IMG/VR virus record: IMGVR_UViG_3300013006_000001
Location: 1 to 58,895 of that record
Direction: 5' to 3' (one strand)
From: a virus
DNA: 58,895 nucleotides
Below the pieces are notes generated by a model, which worked only from the letters and a program-made list of their open reading frames with translations, had not been told where the DNA came from and made no database searches. The position numbers and the translations under genes are program-made. Positions 21,372 through 30,878 of the stretch are shown here, piece after piece. Numbering within the stretch: position 1 is the first letter of the stretch; each line of letters starts with the position of its first letter.

Positions 21372-23846
21372 TCACTTTGAAGGCGGCTCGGCGGGTGGCG
21401 CCTGAAACGGTTCTTGCGCAAACTTGTCTTGATACGCCTGAGAAACACGAATAGGTTCATCAAACAAGGAGTCGATAAGCTCATGAAACTCTGGGCCGTA
21501 AAGGTCCTTCAGCTTCTTCTTGCGAGAATTAAGAACAGCGGGAGTGTGTGGGTATGCGCTGTAGTCAACTAGCTTTGCCACCTTTCCATCAATCTCAGTG
21601 GCCTTTCTGTCATACCGTTCAGCCTTGTCCCTCTCCATGGCGGCAAGTTGCTGCTGTGCAATCAAAGCCTTCAGCGGATCAGGGTCATTCAGTCGCGCCT
21701 CTGCGGCGGCTTGAGCTTTTCCTGCTTCAGTCTGAGCGTCCAGTGGAGTCGTTGCGTTTGCGCGAGACAACCTAGTTGCTGCAACTACGTTCTGCCATTC
21801 TTTTGGCAGTGCGGTGAACATATTGGCTTCGTTCTTGCCCTTGTTGGAACCAGCAAGCATCATCTGGTTGGTGTACCGCTCGCGGCGCACAGCCTCAGAC
21901 TCTGCCTGATTGTTCTTGCGAATCCGATGCACAGGCTGCATGGCCTGATGGATTTCGGCGCGAGACATTGTTGCGGGGTTGAGCTTTAGCTGAACAACCC
22001 TCTCGTCAAACATTGCCTGCGCTTCTTGCTTTGTAACCCCAGACGCAGCGGCGACTCGGTCAATCAGACTGTCAAGACCCTTGCGGGCTCTCTCGTCCTC
22101 AAGCTGAGTGCGGTTCTCACGGTTCTTGATCTGAAGCGGAGTCAACGCCGGTGATGGAGAGCGCTGGTTGCTCTCTGCCATTGCAATTGAGTTGGGGAAT
22201 TCGTGAGTGCGGTCAGGTCCAAACTGACCTGCAGTTCCCGGCGCTGCACCAGTAGGAACCGCAGACATCACGCCGCCAAGGCGACCAAATCTTTCTCGCT
22301 CCCTGTCGCTGATTGCTCGTTCACCAGCCATCCGCTTATCCCAAGCAGCCTGCTCGTCAGCAGCCTTCTGTGCCTGCGCGGCAGTGACGTTGTCCATGCC
22401 ACGGCCAAACGACGATGCGGCCCGACTCTCACGGTCCAAGTCATGGCCATAGGCAGCAAGACGCTCTCTGGTTTCTTGAGCAACGCCAGCGTTGTACCGC
22501 AGCTTTCTTTCTTCCTCGGAGCCAGCCGCCACGCCGCTCTCCCCAGTGTAATCGTCACCGGGCTGTGGCCCCATGGCTGCTCGTTGACGTTCACGAAGCG
22601 TGTTGGGGGCGGCAGGGTCAGCCGTGAGTGGAGTCTGCTGCTGTGCAGGGCCTCTCGCTGGTGCCGCCCCGGGCTGCGGAACAGGAGCCCGACCACCTCG
22701 CGGCCATGGGCCGGGAGCATTTGGTCGCTTGGTCTGATTGCGTCCGCCGGGGTCGCGTGAGTGGAACCTTCCGCCGGGGCTGTTTGGATCAGGGAAGGAG
22801 TCTGCCTCAATGTATTCGCGGTGAGCGGACCAGTCCTCTGGCATGTCAGGAGCAAGGTTGAACGGCTGCAGAGGAATGCCACGGTCAGCATAGAACTTGA
22901 GCACCCAAGCCCTGTCCTGTTCTTTGATGGACTGCTTGTACTCGTTGCTGTCTTCTGGGTACACCAGCCGACCGCTTGCGTCCCGCATCGTGAGCACATC
23001 CTCCCAATATGGAAGGTCGCGCTGCGCGGGGGCAGCAGTGGGTGCTGGCGGCTTGGCGCCGGGAGGCATGAGGGGGCCTCGGCCACGGGCAGGTGTTGGC
23101 GCATCAATCTGCGCAGCCCATGCCGGTGGGCTCCACGCTGGGGCAGTGGCTTCAGTTGGCGTTTCTGGAGGAACAGGGAACGGCCATCCGCCGCCACCCG
23201 TTGGAGCGGTAGCTGTGCGAGGCTCTGGGGGCACAGGAGGAGCGGTTCGCACTGGCTGGACAGGAAGGTCGTTCTCAACCGCCATGGGTTGGGCAGCGCC
23301 TTGCAGGTTGTCTACGTAGTCGCTGAACTCACGCTGAATCCTTTTGATTCTCTGGCGTTCCTCCTTAGTCGAACCGTATGGAAACGGAGAGGCGATGTCT
23401 TTGATGCCCTTGCCGCGAGCGATGGTTCGTGTGTACTGGCTTTGCTTGTAGTCACCGCCATGCTGGCCTTCTGTCTGCCTGTTGTACTCAGCAACCTCTG
23501 GGTCTACCTCTTCGGCGGCGATGTTGTACGCGCGAACGGCAAGCGGACTGTCGGCGCCCGGAGCAGGCAGTCGCTTCACCTTGCCCATGACCTCATCATA
23601 GGTGGTTTCATTCTTTGGAGTAAGTCGCGTCCCGTCTGCGTACACAACCTCTTCGGGTCGTGTTCCACGAATGGCATACTCAGGCACGAATTGCGGTTCG
23701 TTCCGATAGTATTTGTAGTTTGTTTCTGGGTCTGGATTAGGCGTTCCATAAAGTGGATTGCCGTACTGATCTTCCTCGCCGTAGGCATACGGGAAAATCT
23801 GCTCAAGGGAGAGGACCTTGGTTGGAGTCTTCTTTTTCTTGGACAT
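21372..23846 (-). CDS. Proline-rich structural or internal virion protein
   Basis: This 824-residue protein has an N-terminus that is basic and repeats Tyr/Pro patterns (YGNPLYGTPNPDPETNYKY). Residues about 190-440 are dominated by Pro, Ala, Gly and Thr (PPVPPEPRTATAPTGGGGWP) and probably extended. The C-terminal 300 residues are helical and charged. It lies immediately before the giant polyvalent protein and after a row of small virion-like genes. The size and position resemble the internal core proteins of podoviruses, but no family is recognised. Confidence 0.55.
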   Translation of the reverse strand: MSKKKKTPTKVLSLEQIFPYAYGEEDQYGNPLYGTPNPDPETNYKYYRNEPQFVPEYAIRGTRPEEVVYADGTRLTPKNETTYDEVMGKVKRLPAPGADSPLAVRAYNIAAEEVDPEVAEYNRQTEGQHGGDYKQSQYTRTIARGKGIKDIASPFPYGSTKEERQRIKRIQREFSDYVDNLQGAAQPMAVENDLPVQPVRTAPPVPPEPRTATAPTGGGGWPFPVPPETPTEATAPAWSPPAWAAQIDAPTPARGRGPLMPPGAKPPAPTAAPAQRDLPYWEDVLTMRDASGRLVYPEDSNEYKQSIKEQDRAWVLKFYADRGIPLQPFNLAPDMPEDWSAHREYIEADSFPDPNSPGGRFHSRDPGGRNQTKRPNAPGPWPRGGRAPVPQPGAAPARGPAQQQTPLTADPAAPNTLRERQRAAMGPQPGDDYTGESGVAAGSEEERKLRYNAGVAQETRERLAAYGHDLDRESRAASSFGRGMDNVTAAQAQKAADEQAAWDKRMAGERAISDRERERFGRLGGVMSAVPTGAAPGTAGQFGPDRTHEFPNSIAMAESNQRSPSPALTPLQIKNRENRTQLEDERARKGLDSLIDRVAAASGVTKQEAQAMFDERVVQLKLNPATMSRAEIHQAMQPVHRIRKNNQAESEAVRRERYTNQMMLAGSNKGKNEANMFTALPKEWQNVVAATRLSRANATTPLDAQTEAGKAQAAAEARLNDPDPLKALIAQQQLAAMERDKAERYDRKATEIDGKVAKLVDYSAYPHTPAVLNSRKKKLKDLYGPEFHELIDSLFDEPIRVSQAYQDKFAQEPFQAPPAEPPSK

Positions 23847-24559
23847 CAGTAGGAACCTCCTCGGATGATCTGCATTTCGTGTGCCCGTGGCATAGAGTCA
23901 GGGCGAGACAGTTCAATCGCCCTCCCTCTTGGAATGCCCTTCTGGATCAGCGACTTGACGAAATCCCGCTGCTGCGGACTCGTGTAGGTTACGCCATCAA
24001 TCGGGTCTTCTGTCGCCATAACCTGCGGGACTGGCCTCTGCATGTTGGAAAGGTCTGCGGTTGTCATTGGGGCGCGAGCGGTGGTTGGGGACATCATGTC
24101 TCCACCGACATACATGGCCCCGCCGCCACCAAGTGCTCCAAGAAGTCCCTTCGAAAGCGAGCCACCAACCTCGCCGCCGGTGTCCCTAATGCCAGCAAGA
24201 AGCTCTTCAAGGTGTTGGTCGCCAGCAAGACCTTCGGCTATCTCTGACTCACGAAGGCCCTGAGCCATACGTTCTTCGTCAATGAGCCTTGAGTTCATTG
24301 CTTGCTGGAACATCTCGCGTTTGCTAAGTGGCATGCGTGTTGCGCGAGCGGCGTCAGCAACCATGTTGACTTCCGGGTCACCGCTATACGCAGCGGAAGA
24401 ACTGGCAAGCTCCCGCTCAAGCTGCTGCGACGAGGCCGCGTTGGCAAGTCGCAGTCTGTCTTGCAGTGCTATGATGTCTCTTGGGTTCGCGCCAGACTGA
24501 ATCATCTGGCGGATCATATCACCCAAAGCGTCCGCTGCGTTTTCCGTTGGACCGGCCAT
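23846..24559 (-). CDS. Virion-cluster protein with glycine-rich middle
   Basis: This is a 237-residue protein. The N-terminal half is amphipathic helix (DALGDMIRQMIQSGANPRDI; QLERELASSSAAYSG). Residues about 125-155 (GGSLSKGLLGALGGGGAMYV) are glycine-rich and could be membrane-active. The C-terminus is mixed and ends RGGSY. Glycine-rich amphipathic proteins in this position can be ejected membrane-interacting proteins. It overlaps both neighbours (41 bp and 1 bp). Confidence 0.55.
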   Translation of the reverse strand: MAGPTENAADALGDMIRQMIQSGANPRDIIALQDRLRLANAASSQQLERELASSSAAYSGDPEVNMVADAARATRMPLSKREMFQQAMNSRLIDEERMAQGLRESEIAEGLAGDQHLEELLAGIRDTGGEVGGSLSKGLLGALGGGGAMYVGGDMMSPTTARAPMTTADLSNMQRPVPQVMATEDPIDGVTYTSPQQRDFVKSLIQKGIPRGRAIELSRPDSMPRAHEMQIIRGGSY

Positions 24560-24839
24560 TCTTCACCTTTGGCTTGTTGTAGACTTCTTCGGACTCATGC
24601 TCAGGCGACTCTTCGCCCTCTTCTTCTTCGACCATGGGGACGTTAGCCTTGCCGTGCATCTCCTCATCCAAGTCAGCCAGTTCGTTCTTCTCTGGCTTCT
24701 CTTGCTTCTTGTCCTTGCCTGTCAGCTTCTGGAGGATTGACTCCTCGTCGCCGTCTTTGGTGGTCAGCAACTGCTTGACCAGCCTCTTGAGGGCGGCGTT
24801 TGTCAAGTCATCAAGGTCCAAAGACATCTTTTGATTCAC
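24519..24839 (-). CDS. Acidic/lysine-rich small protein
   Basis: This protein has 106 residues from a GTG that overlaps the previous stop (GTGA) and follows GGAGG at 9 bp; an ATG at 24827 is an alternative. Residues 1-30 form a helix; residues 40-90 are highly charged and low-complexity (KDKKQEKPEKNELADLDEEM, then a Glu-rich run), ending in a basic tail. Likely disordered. Scaffold-like or chaperone-like roles are possible; no family recognised. Confidence 0.55.
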   Translation of the reverse strand: MNQKMSLDLDDLTNAALKRLVKQLLTTKDGDEESILQKLTGKDKKQEKPEKNELADLDEEMHGKANVPMVEEEEGEESPEHESEEVYNKPKVKNGRSNGKRSGRFG

Positions 24840-25228
24840 TTCAGGAGTCCTCCGAGAAGTCCGATTGCAGTCTGCTGACGCTGTAGGTTGGCCATCTGCT
24901 GCTGGTATGCGTTCTGTGTATTGAGCCCGCCAAGTGCCTGTGCAAACTGACCTTGGGCCTGCTGGCCCTGTAGATCAATGCCCGAACTGAAGACATTGTT
25001 CTGCAACTGGTTGCCGTAGGCGTCGGCAATCCCCTGCGACATCTTGTTTGCAGAGTCGATTCCGGCTTGATTCATCTGGGCCCCGCCACGGGAGAATCCA
25101 GCACGGTCATACTGCTTGACGTTGAACCGTGGGTCCCCAGCCGCCATGGCATTGGAGTAGTCGTTGTTGAACGCCCGCTGAGTTCCAGAGAACTGCGGCA
25201 GTGATTGGTTGACGCCGACCTTGTTCAT
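24836..25228 (-). CDS. Gln/Asn-rich small virion-cluster protein
   Basis: This is a 130-residue protein rich in Gln, Asn, Ala and Gly (YGNQLQNNVFSSGIDLQGQQ; QQQMANLQRQQTAIGLLGGLL). It is predicted helical with no membrane span. It is similar in composition to its upstream neighbour (103 aa), so both may derive from one duplicated internal virion protein. It overlaps both neighbours by 4 bp. Confidence 0.55.
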   Translation of the reverse strand: MNKVGVNQSLPQFSGTQRAFNNDYSNAMAAGDPRFNVKQYDRAGFSRGGAQMNQAGIDSANKMSQGIADAYGNQLQNNVFSSGIDLQGQQAQGQFAQALGGLNTQNAYQQQMANLQRQQTAIGLLGGLLK

Positions 25229-25536
25229 CTGTAGAGGTTCCTGAGAAGGTCAGATAAGGCGCCGTACTGTGAATTCTCAATGTCAGACGCCTGCTTGCTG
25301 GCTGTGCTCATCTGGTTCAGTCCGCTGAGTGCCAGACCTTGCTGCGCCTGCATCTGCTGAAGCGCGTAGTTGGCGTTCGCCTTCTGGGAATTTACGTTGA
25401 ACTTGGCCTCGTTGTCCATGGACAACTGGCGCATCACATCGGCGTTCGCGCCGGGGAACTTGTAGGGCGATGTGGCCCGTGGCATCTCGGACTGGAACGG
25501 CTGGTTCTGCAGTCCTGTCTGGAAGTTGTAGTTCAT
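25225..25536 (-). CDS. Gln/Asn-rich small virion-cluster protein
   Basis: This 103-residue protein starts NYNFQTGLQNQPFQSEMP. The middle is helical and Gln-rich (NYALQQMQAQQGLALSGLNQ), and the end is DLLRNLYR. It resembles in size and composition the next gene of the row. Such proteins near the tail module are often minor virion or ejection proteins; the family is not recognised. Confidence 0.5.
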   Translation of the reverse strand: MNYNFQTGLQNQPFQSEMPRATSPYKFPGANADVMRQLSMDNEAKFNVNSQKANANYALQQMQAQQGLALSGLNQMSTASKQASDIENSQYGALSDLLRNLYR

Positions 25537-25542
25537 GTTTGG

Positions 25543-26823
25543 CTAAAATCCCCGCGAGCCGTAGCCGGTCCTGTTGGCGCTGAAGAATGGATTGGCCACC
25601 ATCTGCTGCGAACCCGCTCCGCGCCCCATGGAGCCACCCTGAACTTGCCCGCCAGTGTAGGCCATCGTGCCGTCAGGGTTCCTGTAGCCAGCCGGAATCG
25701 AGTAGTTGCCAGCCGCGAGGTTTGCATACGCCTGCCCCATTGCATCAATGCCACCCATAGCACCACCGACAGAACCACGGTTCCACAGGTTGTTCAGGTC
25801 GCCACGGTTGGCGTTGAAGCCTGTGCCCATGTCGCCACGGTATGCACCAAGGTTGGCGTTTTGCATGCCGTAGCCTTGGTTAATGGAGTTTAGAATTGGG
25901 CTGTAATCGGCAGTCCTGTCGTTGGCGTAGAACTGATCCATGCCTTGCATGGAGGCGCCAAGGTTCTGGTTGCCAAGAGACTGCAGGCCACCAAGCGTCT
26001 GGCCAAGGAGCATGGACGGCTGGCCACGTGAGGAGTAATGCTGCGCATCCAGACGGTTCATCCCGCCGAGAGAGTTGGCGTCGATGCGATTGGCTGTGTC
26101 GTTGGAGCGGACTGCGTTGAACGAGTTGTCCAGACCAGCGAATGCGCGGGACGATAGGCCAGACAGGGCGCTTGGGTCATACCCTCCACCGCCGTATGAC
26201 GGGGCATAGGCTCCGTAACTGCCGCTGGCAATCGGGCTGCCGTCAGGACCGGTGGCTTGGAAGTTGGAGCCACCGTAGCCGCCACCCATGCCGCCCATTG
26301 CGCCTCCGATGGCGTTGGCCGCTGCCATGCCTGTGCCAGCCTTGACGTAGCTGTCACCTAGCCCAGCCAATGCTTGATTCCGGGAAGAGCCATACCCGGA
26401 CACAGCGGCTTGATTGGCCGCATTCATATCGCTCAGGGCCTTGCTGTACGCGGTCTGGTTGGAGGCCCAAGCACCCATGGCAGAGCCTGCAGCAGAGCCG
26501 TAGGCCCCAAGTGCAGCAGACCCCATGTTTCCAATAGAGCCCTGTCGAGCCGCCTCGGCCATTCCCTTGGCCGTATTGGCAGACCCCCGCTCGGAGGCAA
26601 TTGAACTGGCCAGACCGGAAAGAGCCCCTGCCTGCGAGCCGTAGGCGTTCGCGCCGGCATTCGCCAGCCCACCCAGCCCTTGGGCGTAACTGCCGTACCC
26701 ACCGGAGTAATTGGCCCCAAACCCCGGCAACTGTTGGTACAGAGTGCCGGTGTTTTGGATGCCAGCCACAGCCTGTGCGTTCTGCAAAGGACTGCCACCG
26801 ACCTGCTGAAACGTGATTCCCAT
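25543..26823 (-). CDS. Gly/Ala/Ser-rich virion protein
   Basis: This 426-residue protein is very rich in Gly, Ala, Ser, Asn and Tyr. Repeated patterns include GGYGSYAQGLGGLANAG, AAANAIGGAMGGMGGGYGG and SINQGYGMQNANLGAYRG. Charged residues are rare. The composition fits an elongated or membrane-interacting ejection protein (podoviral internal protein type) rather than an enzyme. It precedes the row of Gln-rich small proteins and follows a tail protein. Confidence 0.55.
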   Translation of the reverse strand: MGITFQQVGGSPLQNAQAVAGIQNTGTLYQQLPGFGANYSGGYGSYAQGLGGLANAGANAYGSQAGALSGLASSIASERGSANTAKGMAEAARQGSIGNMGSAALGAYGSAAGSAMGAWASNQTAYSKALSDMNAANQAAVSGYGSSRNQALAGLGDSYVKAGTGMAAANAIGGAMGGMGGGYGGSNFQATGPDGSPIASGSYGAYAPSYGGGGYDPSALSGLSSRAFAGLDNSFNAVRSNDTANRIDANSLGGMNRLDAQHYSSRGQPSMLLGQTLGGLQSLGNQNLGASMQGMDQFYANDRTADYSPILNSINQGYGMQNANLGAYRGDMGTGFNANRGDLNNLWNRGSVGGAMGGIDAMGQAYANLAAGNYSIPAGYRNPDGTMAYTGGQVQGGSMGRGAGSQQMVANPFFSANRTGYGSRGF

Positions 26824-26845
26824 GGGTTTCTCCTACCTATCAGTG

Positions 26846-28024
26846 TCAGTTATTGCGGGGGATCAAGATCATTTTGTTTCCGAACACCGGCTTCAAGTCG
26901 ATTCCGGCCAGAAAATTGCCACCCCCGCCAGACGCAGTGACATCCTGCAGCACAGATGCGTATGAGGTTTGCTTCTGGAGGGTTATGTTCCCCGTAACAC
27001 TGACGCCGGTTATGAGAGTGGCTGTGTCGGTCGTTGTGGTGGCAGTAGCCGAACCGCCAATCGTGACGCCAGTTGGCTGGTAGATGGTTGCCGTTGCCGT
27101 GGACGATGTGACTTGGCAGCTTACCGAATTGAATCCAACGGCTGTGATGTAGGTGATGACCGATGAAGTGGCGCTGACGCTGCCAGTCAGACCGCTGCCG
27201 GTCAGAACGACGTTGGTCAGGAAAGTCTTTTGTGAGGTCGTTGTTGAGACGCTCAGGCTGGCACCGCTGCCGGTGACATCAGTCAGGTACGCCAATTGAG
27301 ACTGCGTCTTGTCCAATTTTGGAGGTGGCAGCTTCTTCATCTTTGGATACGCGCCGCAAGACTCCCAGTATTTGAGCGGCACAGAGGGGTACCCTCTTCC
27401 TCCTCCTTGCTCTGGAGGTCCCAACCAAGGCATGTTGACTGGGAACGGAGGAGTTCCCGGACTTCCAACGTCGTTGAATGGGTCGCCTCCAATACCGCCG
27501 CCAACAGGGTATCCGTTGGGAGTAACTGAGAATGAAGAGCCGCCGTTCGCCATGGACGAGTTGACCCTGAACGGGATTCCATCGTCGCCAGTAATCATCG
27601 ACACACTGAGTTCGTTGGTCGTGATGTAGTTGGCGTTGACAGTGTCGAACTGACTGGGGCCACCTACGTTGAACGTCGGCCCGCCGTAGAAGTTGGACGC
27701 ATTGAAGTAACTGTCGGTCGGAAAGAAGAACTGGGAGCCGCTGTAGTTCACAGAGTTCCAGTCTCCCGCCTTGTAGCCCGGAATGTCTGTGAAGCCGCCG
27801 TTGCCAGCCTGACCAAGGATGTCCTTGAAAGCGGACGGGTCCCATGTTTTGCCGCCGTAGACGCCTCGGTTGTTGCCAGAGGAACCGGGCTGAATGTTGA
27901 CCTGACCTCGGTGTGTCAGAGGCTGGTTGCAATTCCCAAGAGACTGGGCCAACGCCTTGATTGCTGCTGGCGGCAGGACGTTGTTGAGGGCATCAACGAC
28001 TGCGGGAATTGACTGGGTAAACAT
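26846..28024 (-). CDS. Tail-associated protein with C-terminal Thr/Ser-rich repeats
   Basis: This 392-residue protein starts at an ATG that overlaps the previous stop by 1 bp. The first 250 residues are Gly/Asn/Pro-rich with few charges. Residues about 255-370 contain at least four imperfect repeats of 25-30 residues, each with a V-T-G-S-G turn and a run of Ser/Thr (LTDVTGSGASLSVSTTTSQK; FLTNVVLTGSGLTGSVSATS). This suggests a beta-rich stalk. It probably belongs to the tail tip or fibre attachment. Confidence 0.6.
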   Translation of the reverse strand: MFTQSIPAVVDALNNVLPPAAIKALAQSLGNCNQPLTHRGQVNIQPGSSGNNRGVYGGKTWDPSAFKDILGQAGNGGFTDIPGYKAGDWNSVNYSGSQFFFPTDSYFNASNFYGGPTFNVGGPSQFDTVNANYITTNELSVSMITGDDGIPFRVNSSMANGGSSFSVTPNGYPVGGGIGGDPFNDVGSPGTPPFPVNMPWLGPPEQGGGRGYPSVPLKYWESCGAYPKMKKLPPPKLDKTQSQLAYLTDVTGSGASLSVSTTTSQKTFLTNVVLTGSGLTGSVSATSSVITYITAVGFNSVSCQVTSSTATATIYQPTGVTIGGSATATTTTDTATLITGVSVTGNITLQKQTSYASVLQDVTASGGGGNFLAGIDLKPVFGNKMILIPRNN

Positions 28025-30621
28025 CAGCTTCCTGCTCCATCGACCATGGCGTCATAGATGATGATCTGGTCGCTCGACTGTTCGCCAGAGATTTCCAGAG
28101 CAACGTGCCTGTCAGCGCCCGCCGAACGTGGGTCGAAATGCCCCGAATACTTTGCCATTGCCACGCCTGTTGCGTCACCTAGGGCAGACCTTGTTTTCTT
28201 TAGATTGATGAAGGAGCCATCGGTAGTGGCCTCAAATCCGGCCCCGCTGGCGTACTGAATGGCGTTGGCCCGTGGGGTCTGGGAATTGTTGTAGTGCAGC
28301 TTCGCCGCCAGTGTGGCATCGCTTGTCGTTGGGTCATAGACAATCTGGATGGCTCGGGATTGACTCTCTGGCTTGAGTGCAAGGTTTCCGGTACGCATCT
28401 TGTAGGACACGTTGGCCGACACATCAACCAGCCCGCTTGGCTTGGTGAAGTATCCGGCAGTCCCGAACAAGCTGTCACACTTTCCGCTGTTCCAGATGGA
28501 GACAGACGCCGTCATGCTGGTCGGGTACGTCTCCTCCCACCATGCCTTGGTGGTTGCGCAATAGCACAATGCCCTGATGATTCCCGTGTCTCCAGCCTTG
28601 GCGTAATGCAGGCGGATGATCTTTCTCAGGTAGTCGCAAGACACGTGGAACTCAGACCTGCGGGTGAGGTCGATGATTCCGTCACGCCAGTAGTTGTCCA
28701 CAGGAACAGACACTGGGTCTTCCTGCTGCCCGTCAAAGGCGTACAGGCCGATGCTGTCTGCGATGAAGGCAACGCCGTTGAGCATGGCGTGGCACCGCTG
28801 ATTCAGCATCCCGCGATAGCACGCCAGAAGCAGAGACGCATCAATCACCGGCTGCGCGACGTAAGACAGCTTGTAGGCGTGGGCGTTCTGGAAAATGAAG
28901 AGCGAAGACGCCATTGGGATGAGGCCCTGAATGGTGTCTGGCGTTCCTGTGTTCTGCTGCAGGATAAGTTCGTTCACCTCACTCACAGACTCTGGCTCGT
29001 CAATCTCTGAGTAGAACAGAGAGTTGTTCTTGTCTCCAGTCAGGTCAAAGGCGTACCAAGCCCTGTCCTGAAACATGCAGGCGATGCCAAAGTTCCCGGG
29101 TGGGACTTCAAACCGTCGTGCGTTCAATTGGCCGGACGGGAGAGTGACAGGCATCAGGCCAAAGCCGGTGCGGTCTGGGTCAACCAAGTCGGGGTCTTGA
29201 ATTGTGTCAACATACGATGCAGAAAAACTTGCTCTCTGAATCGTCGCAACGCGGTACAGAATGACAGACTGGTCGGACGATGTCCTCCACAACTCCATCG
29301 CCGTGACGCGGTCATCAAGAGTCCCGTGCGTGAAGTTCCAAGTCAGGGATGCGGAGGATTCGCCAGTGTCAATCTCCACAAGCTCTGAGATTGAAGACGG
29401 CACTGGTCCATTCTGGGACTCTGGGGTGCTGTCCAGATACCGGATGGCACACTGGTAAACGCCACGCATGTTGGACGAGATGATTGCCGACGCCTTGGCT
29501 GGCGTTGGATAGATGATTGCTTCTGGCACCGCTGTGTACAAACCACCTGCGTATACGGAGGTGCCCGTCACGTTGCCTGTTGAGTTGACGTAGGCGGTTG
29601 CTGCTGCTCCCCCGCTGTATGGATCAGAGCTTGCAGCACGAACGGAAACCAGCGGCTGTGTCTTGTACCCAGAACCAGAGCTTGAGACGGTGATGGAGTT
29701 GACGCGGTAGGACATCTTGACATCCAGAGTGACCCCAGCCATGCCGCTGATGTAGGCCGTCACTCCTGTTGTTGTCGCCCCTGTCCCGCCGGACAAAATC
29801 GAAACCGGACCAATCGTGTGGTCATCGTTGATGTAGACCGTCCCCATGGCATTGGTCAGGCCCTGAGCGGTTGAGAACGAGACGGTCATAAGGCTTCCGG
29901 CGCTGGTGCTGGCCGTATTGCTCGCCGTCCCTCGCCCAACAACCAGAACGTCTGAGACACTGCCGATGACGCCGACAGACAGGGACGCACCAGTGCCTTG
30001 CCCGCCAGTTACCTCGACGGTTGGAGCGGTCTGATAACCAGACCCCTTGTCCGCAACAGTGACGGCAGAAAGCTGGCCGTTCATAATCTTGGCTTGGGCT
30101 TTGGCTGGAACTGCGTAGCTTCCGCCAGACAGCGTGATTGTCGGAAGCTGCGAGAACCCGGAGCCCGGACTGATGACCTGAATCCCAGAGACGTAGTAGC
30201 TGGCTGACGTTGCAGCAGTAACCGCCGGTCCACGGGCTGGCGGAACAATCCCCACCGGAGTTGCCGACACAGACCCACCCGACCACCGGATTCCACGGCC
30301 CATACCGTCGAACCCGTACATGTCGTTGAACCGGCCCTTGATGAACGACATTGGGCGGATGGTCACTCCAGCAACAGCAGCGGTCGCAGCGGCACTGGTG
30401 CCTCCACCTCCGCTGATGGTAATTGTGGCGGCGGAATACCCTCGCCCGGGATTGACGATTGCCACTGACGCAACAGCCGTGCCAGCCATGATGGCGACAG
30501 CAGACGCACCGGTTCCGTTGCCGGTGATTGCAACCGTAGGCAGCCCCGTGTAGCCGGTTCCTCCAGTCACAAGGCCAACCTTGATGATTCCGCCGGTCGT
30601 TCTGGCTGCTAGCTGAGTCAT
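28024..30621 (-). CDS. Large tail nozzle-like protein with Gly-Tyr beta repeats
   Basis: This is an 865-residue protein. Residues 10-360 carry many short repeats of the form G-x-G-Y-x-x-x-P-x-[VI]-x-[IL] (TGGTGYTGLPTVAITGNG; GSGFSQLPTITLSGG; GSGYQTAPTVEVTGG), probably a beta array. From about residue 385 a different domain follows (YQCAIRYLDSTPESQNGPVP; ELWRTSSDQSVILYRVATIQ), as in podoviral nozzle or 'tail tubular B' type proteins. Gene order after the adaptor gene supports a nozzle. The repeats seem to be an addition to that fold. Confidence 0.6.
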   Translation of the reverse strand: MTQLAARTTGGIIKVGLVTGGTGYTGLPTVAITGNGTGASAVAIMAGTAVASVAIVNPGRGYSAATITISGGGGTSAAATAAVAGVTIRPMSFIKGRFNDMYGFDGMGRGIRWSGGSVSATPVGIVPPARGPAVTAATSASYYVSGIQVISPGSGFSQLPTITLSGGSYAVPAKAQAKIMNGQLSAVTVADKGSGYQTAPTVEVTGGQGTGASLSVGVIGSVSDVLVVGRGTASNTASTSAGSLMTVSFSTAQGLTNAMGTVYINDDHTIGPVSILSGGTGATTTGVTAYISGMAGVTLDVKMSYRVNSITVSSSGSGYKTQPLVSVRAASSDPYSGGAAATAYVNSTGNVTGTSVYAGGLYTAVPEAIIYPTPAKASAIISSNMRGVYQCAIRYLDSTPESQNGPVPSSISELVEIDTGESSASLTWNFTHGTLDDRVTAMELWRTSSDQSVILYRVATIQRASFSASYVDTIQDPDLVDPDRTGFGLMPVTLPSGQLNARRFEVPPGNFGIACMFQDRAWYAFDLTGDKNNSLFYSEIDEPESVSEVNELILQQNTGTPDTIQGLIPMASSLFIFQNAHAYKLSYVAQPVIDASLLLACYRGMLNQRCHAMLNGVAFIADSIGLYAFDGQQEDPVSVPVDNYWRDGIIDLTRRSEFHVSCDYLRKIIRLHYAKAGDTGIIRALCYCATTKAWWEETYPTSMTASVSIWNSGKCDSLFGTAGYFTKPSGLVDVSANVSYKMRTGNLALKPESQSRAIQIVYDPTTSDATLAAKLHYNNSQTPRANAIQYASGAGFEATTDGSFINLKKTRSALGDATGVAMAKYSGHFDPRSAGADRHVALEISGEQSSDQIIIYDAMVDGAGS

Positions 30622-30878
30622 GTCGGCCCCTGAGCGATGTACACTTTTCCGTCTGCCGTCTGGTAGACGATTGAATCAGACGCAATTGGCCTAGCATAGC
30701 GGAACGCAGAGACAATAACGGACGTTGTGGCCGTCAGGTCTGAGAAGCCTGCTGTCGTGTTGCCAAGTCGGACGTTCAGTCTTCCGGGAGAGATGACCTG
30801 CATGTTGACCTGAGTCACTGCGGCCCCAACAGGCACCTCATAGGGAGAGGCATTTGTTACAAGCCCTGCCCATTTCAT
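30618..30878 (-). CDS. Small tail-module protein
   Basis: This protein has 86 residues from the ATG at 30878, seven bases after GGAGG and overlapping the adaptor stop by 4 bp. It is beta-rich (VTQVNMQVISPGRLNVRLGN; SDSIVYQTADGKVYIAQG), and the ending looks like a small beta-barrel. It lies between the adaptor and nozzle genes and likely contributes to the tail connector. No family is recognised. Confidence 0.55.
   Translation of the reverse strand: MKWAGLVTNASPYEVPVGAAVTQVNMQVISPGRLNVRLGNTTAGFSDLTATTSVIVSAFRYARPIASDSIVYQTADGKVYIAQGPT

Noticed and set aside
22268-23278. 336-codon minus-strand frame overlapping the 824-residue gene
   Set aside because: It is an alternative frame of the same strand inside a larger gene with better composition; a shadow of the Pro/Ala-rich codons.
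22761-23852. 363-codon plus-strand frame
   Set aside because: It lies fully antisense to the 824-residue virion protein; Cys/Trp/Arg-rich composition and no ribosome site.
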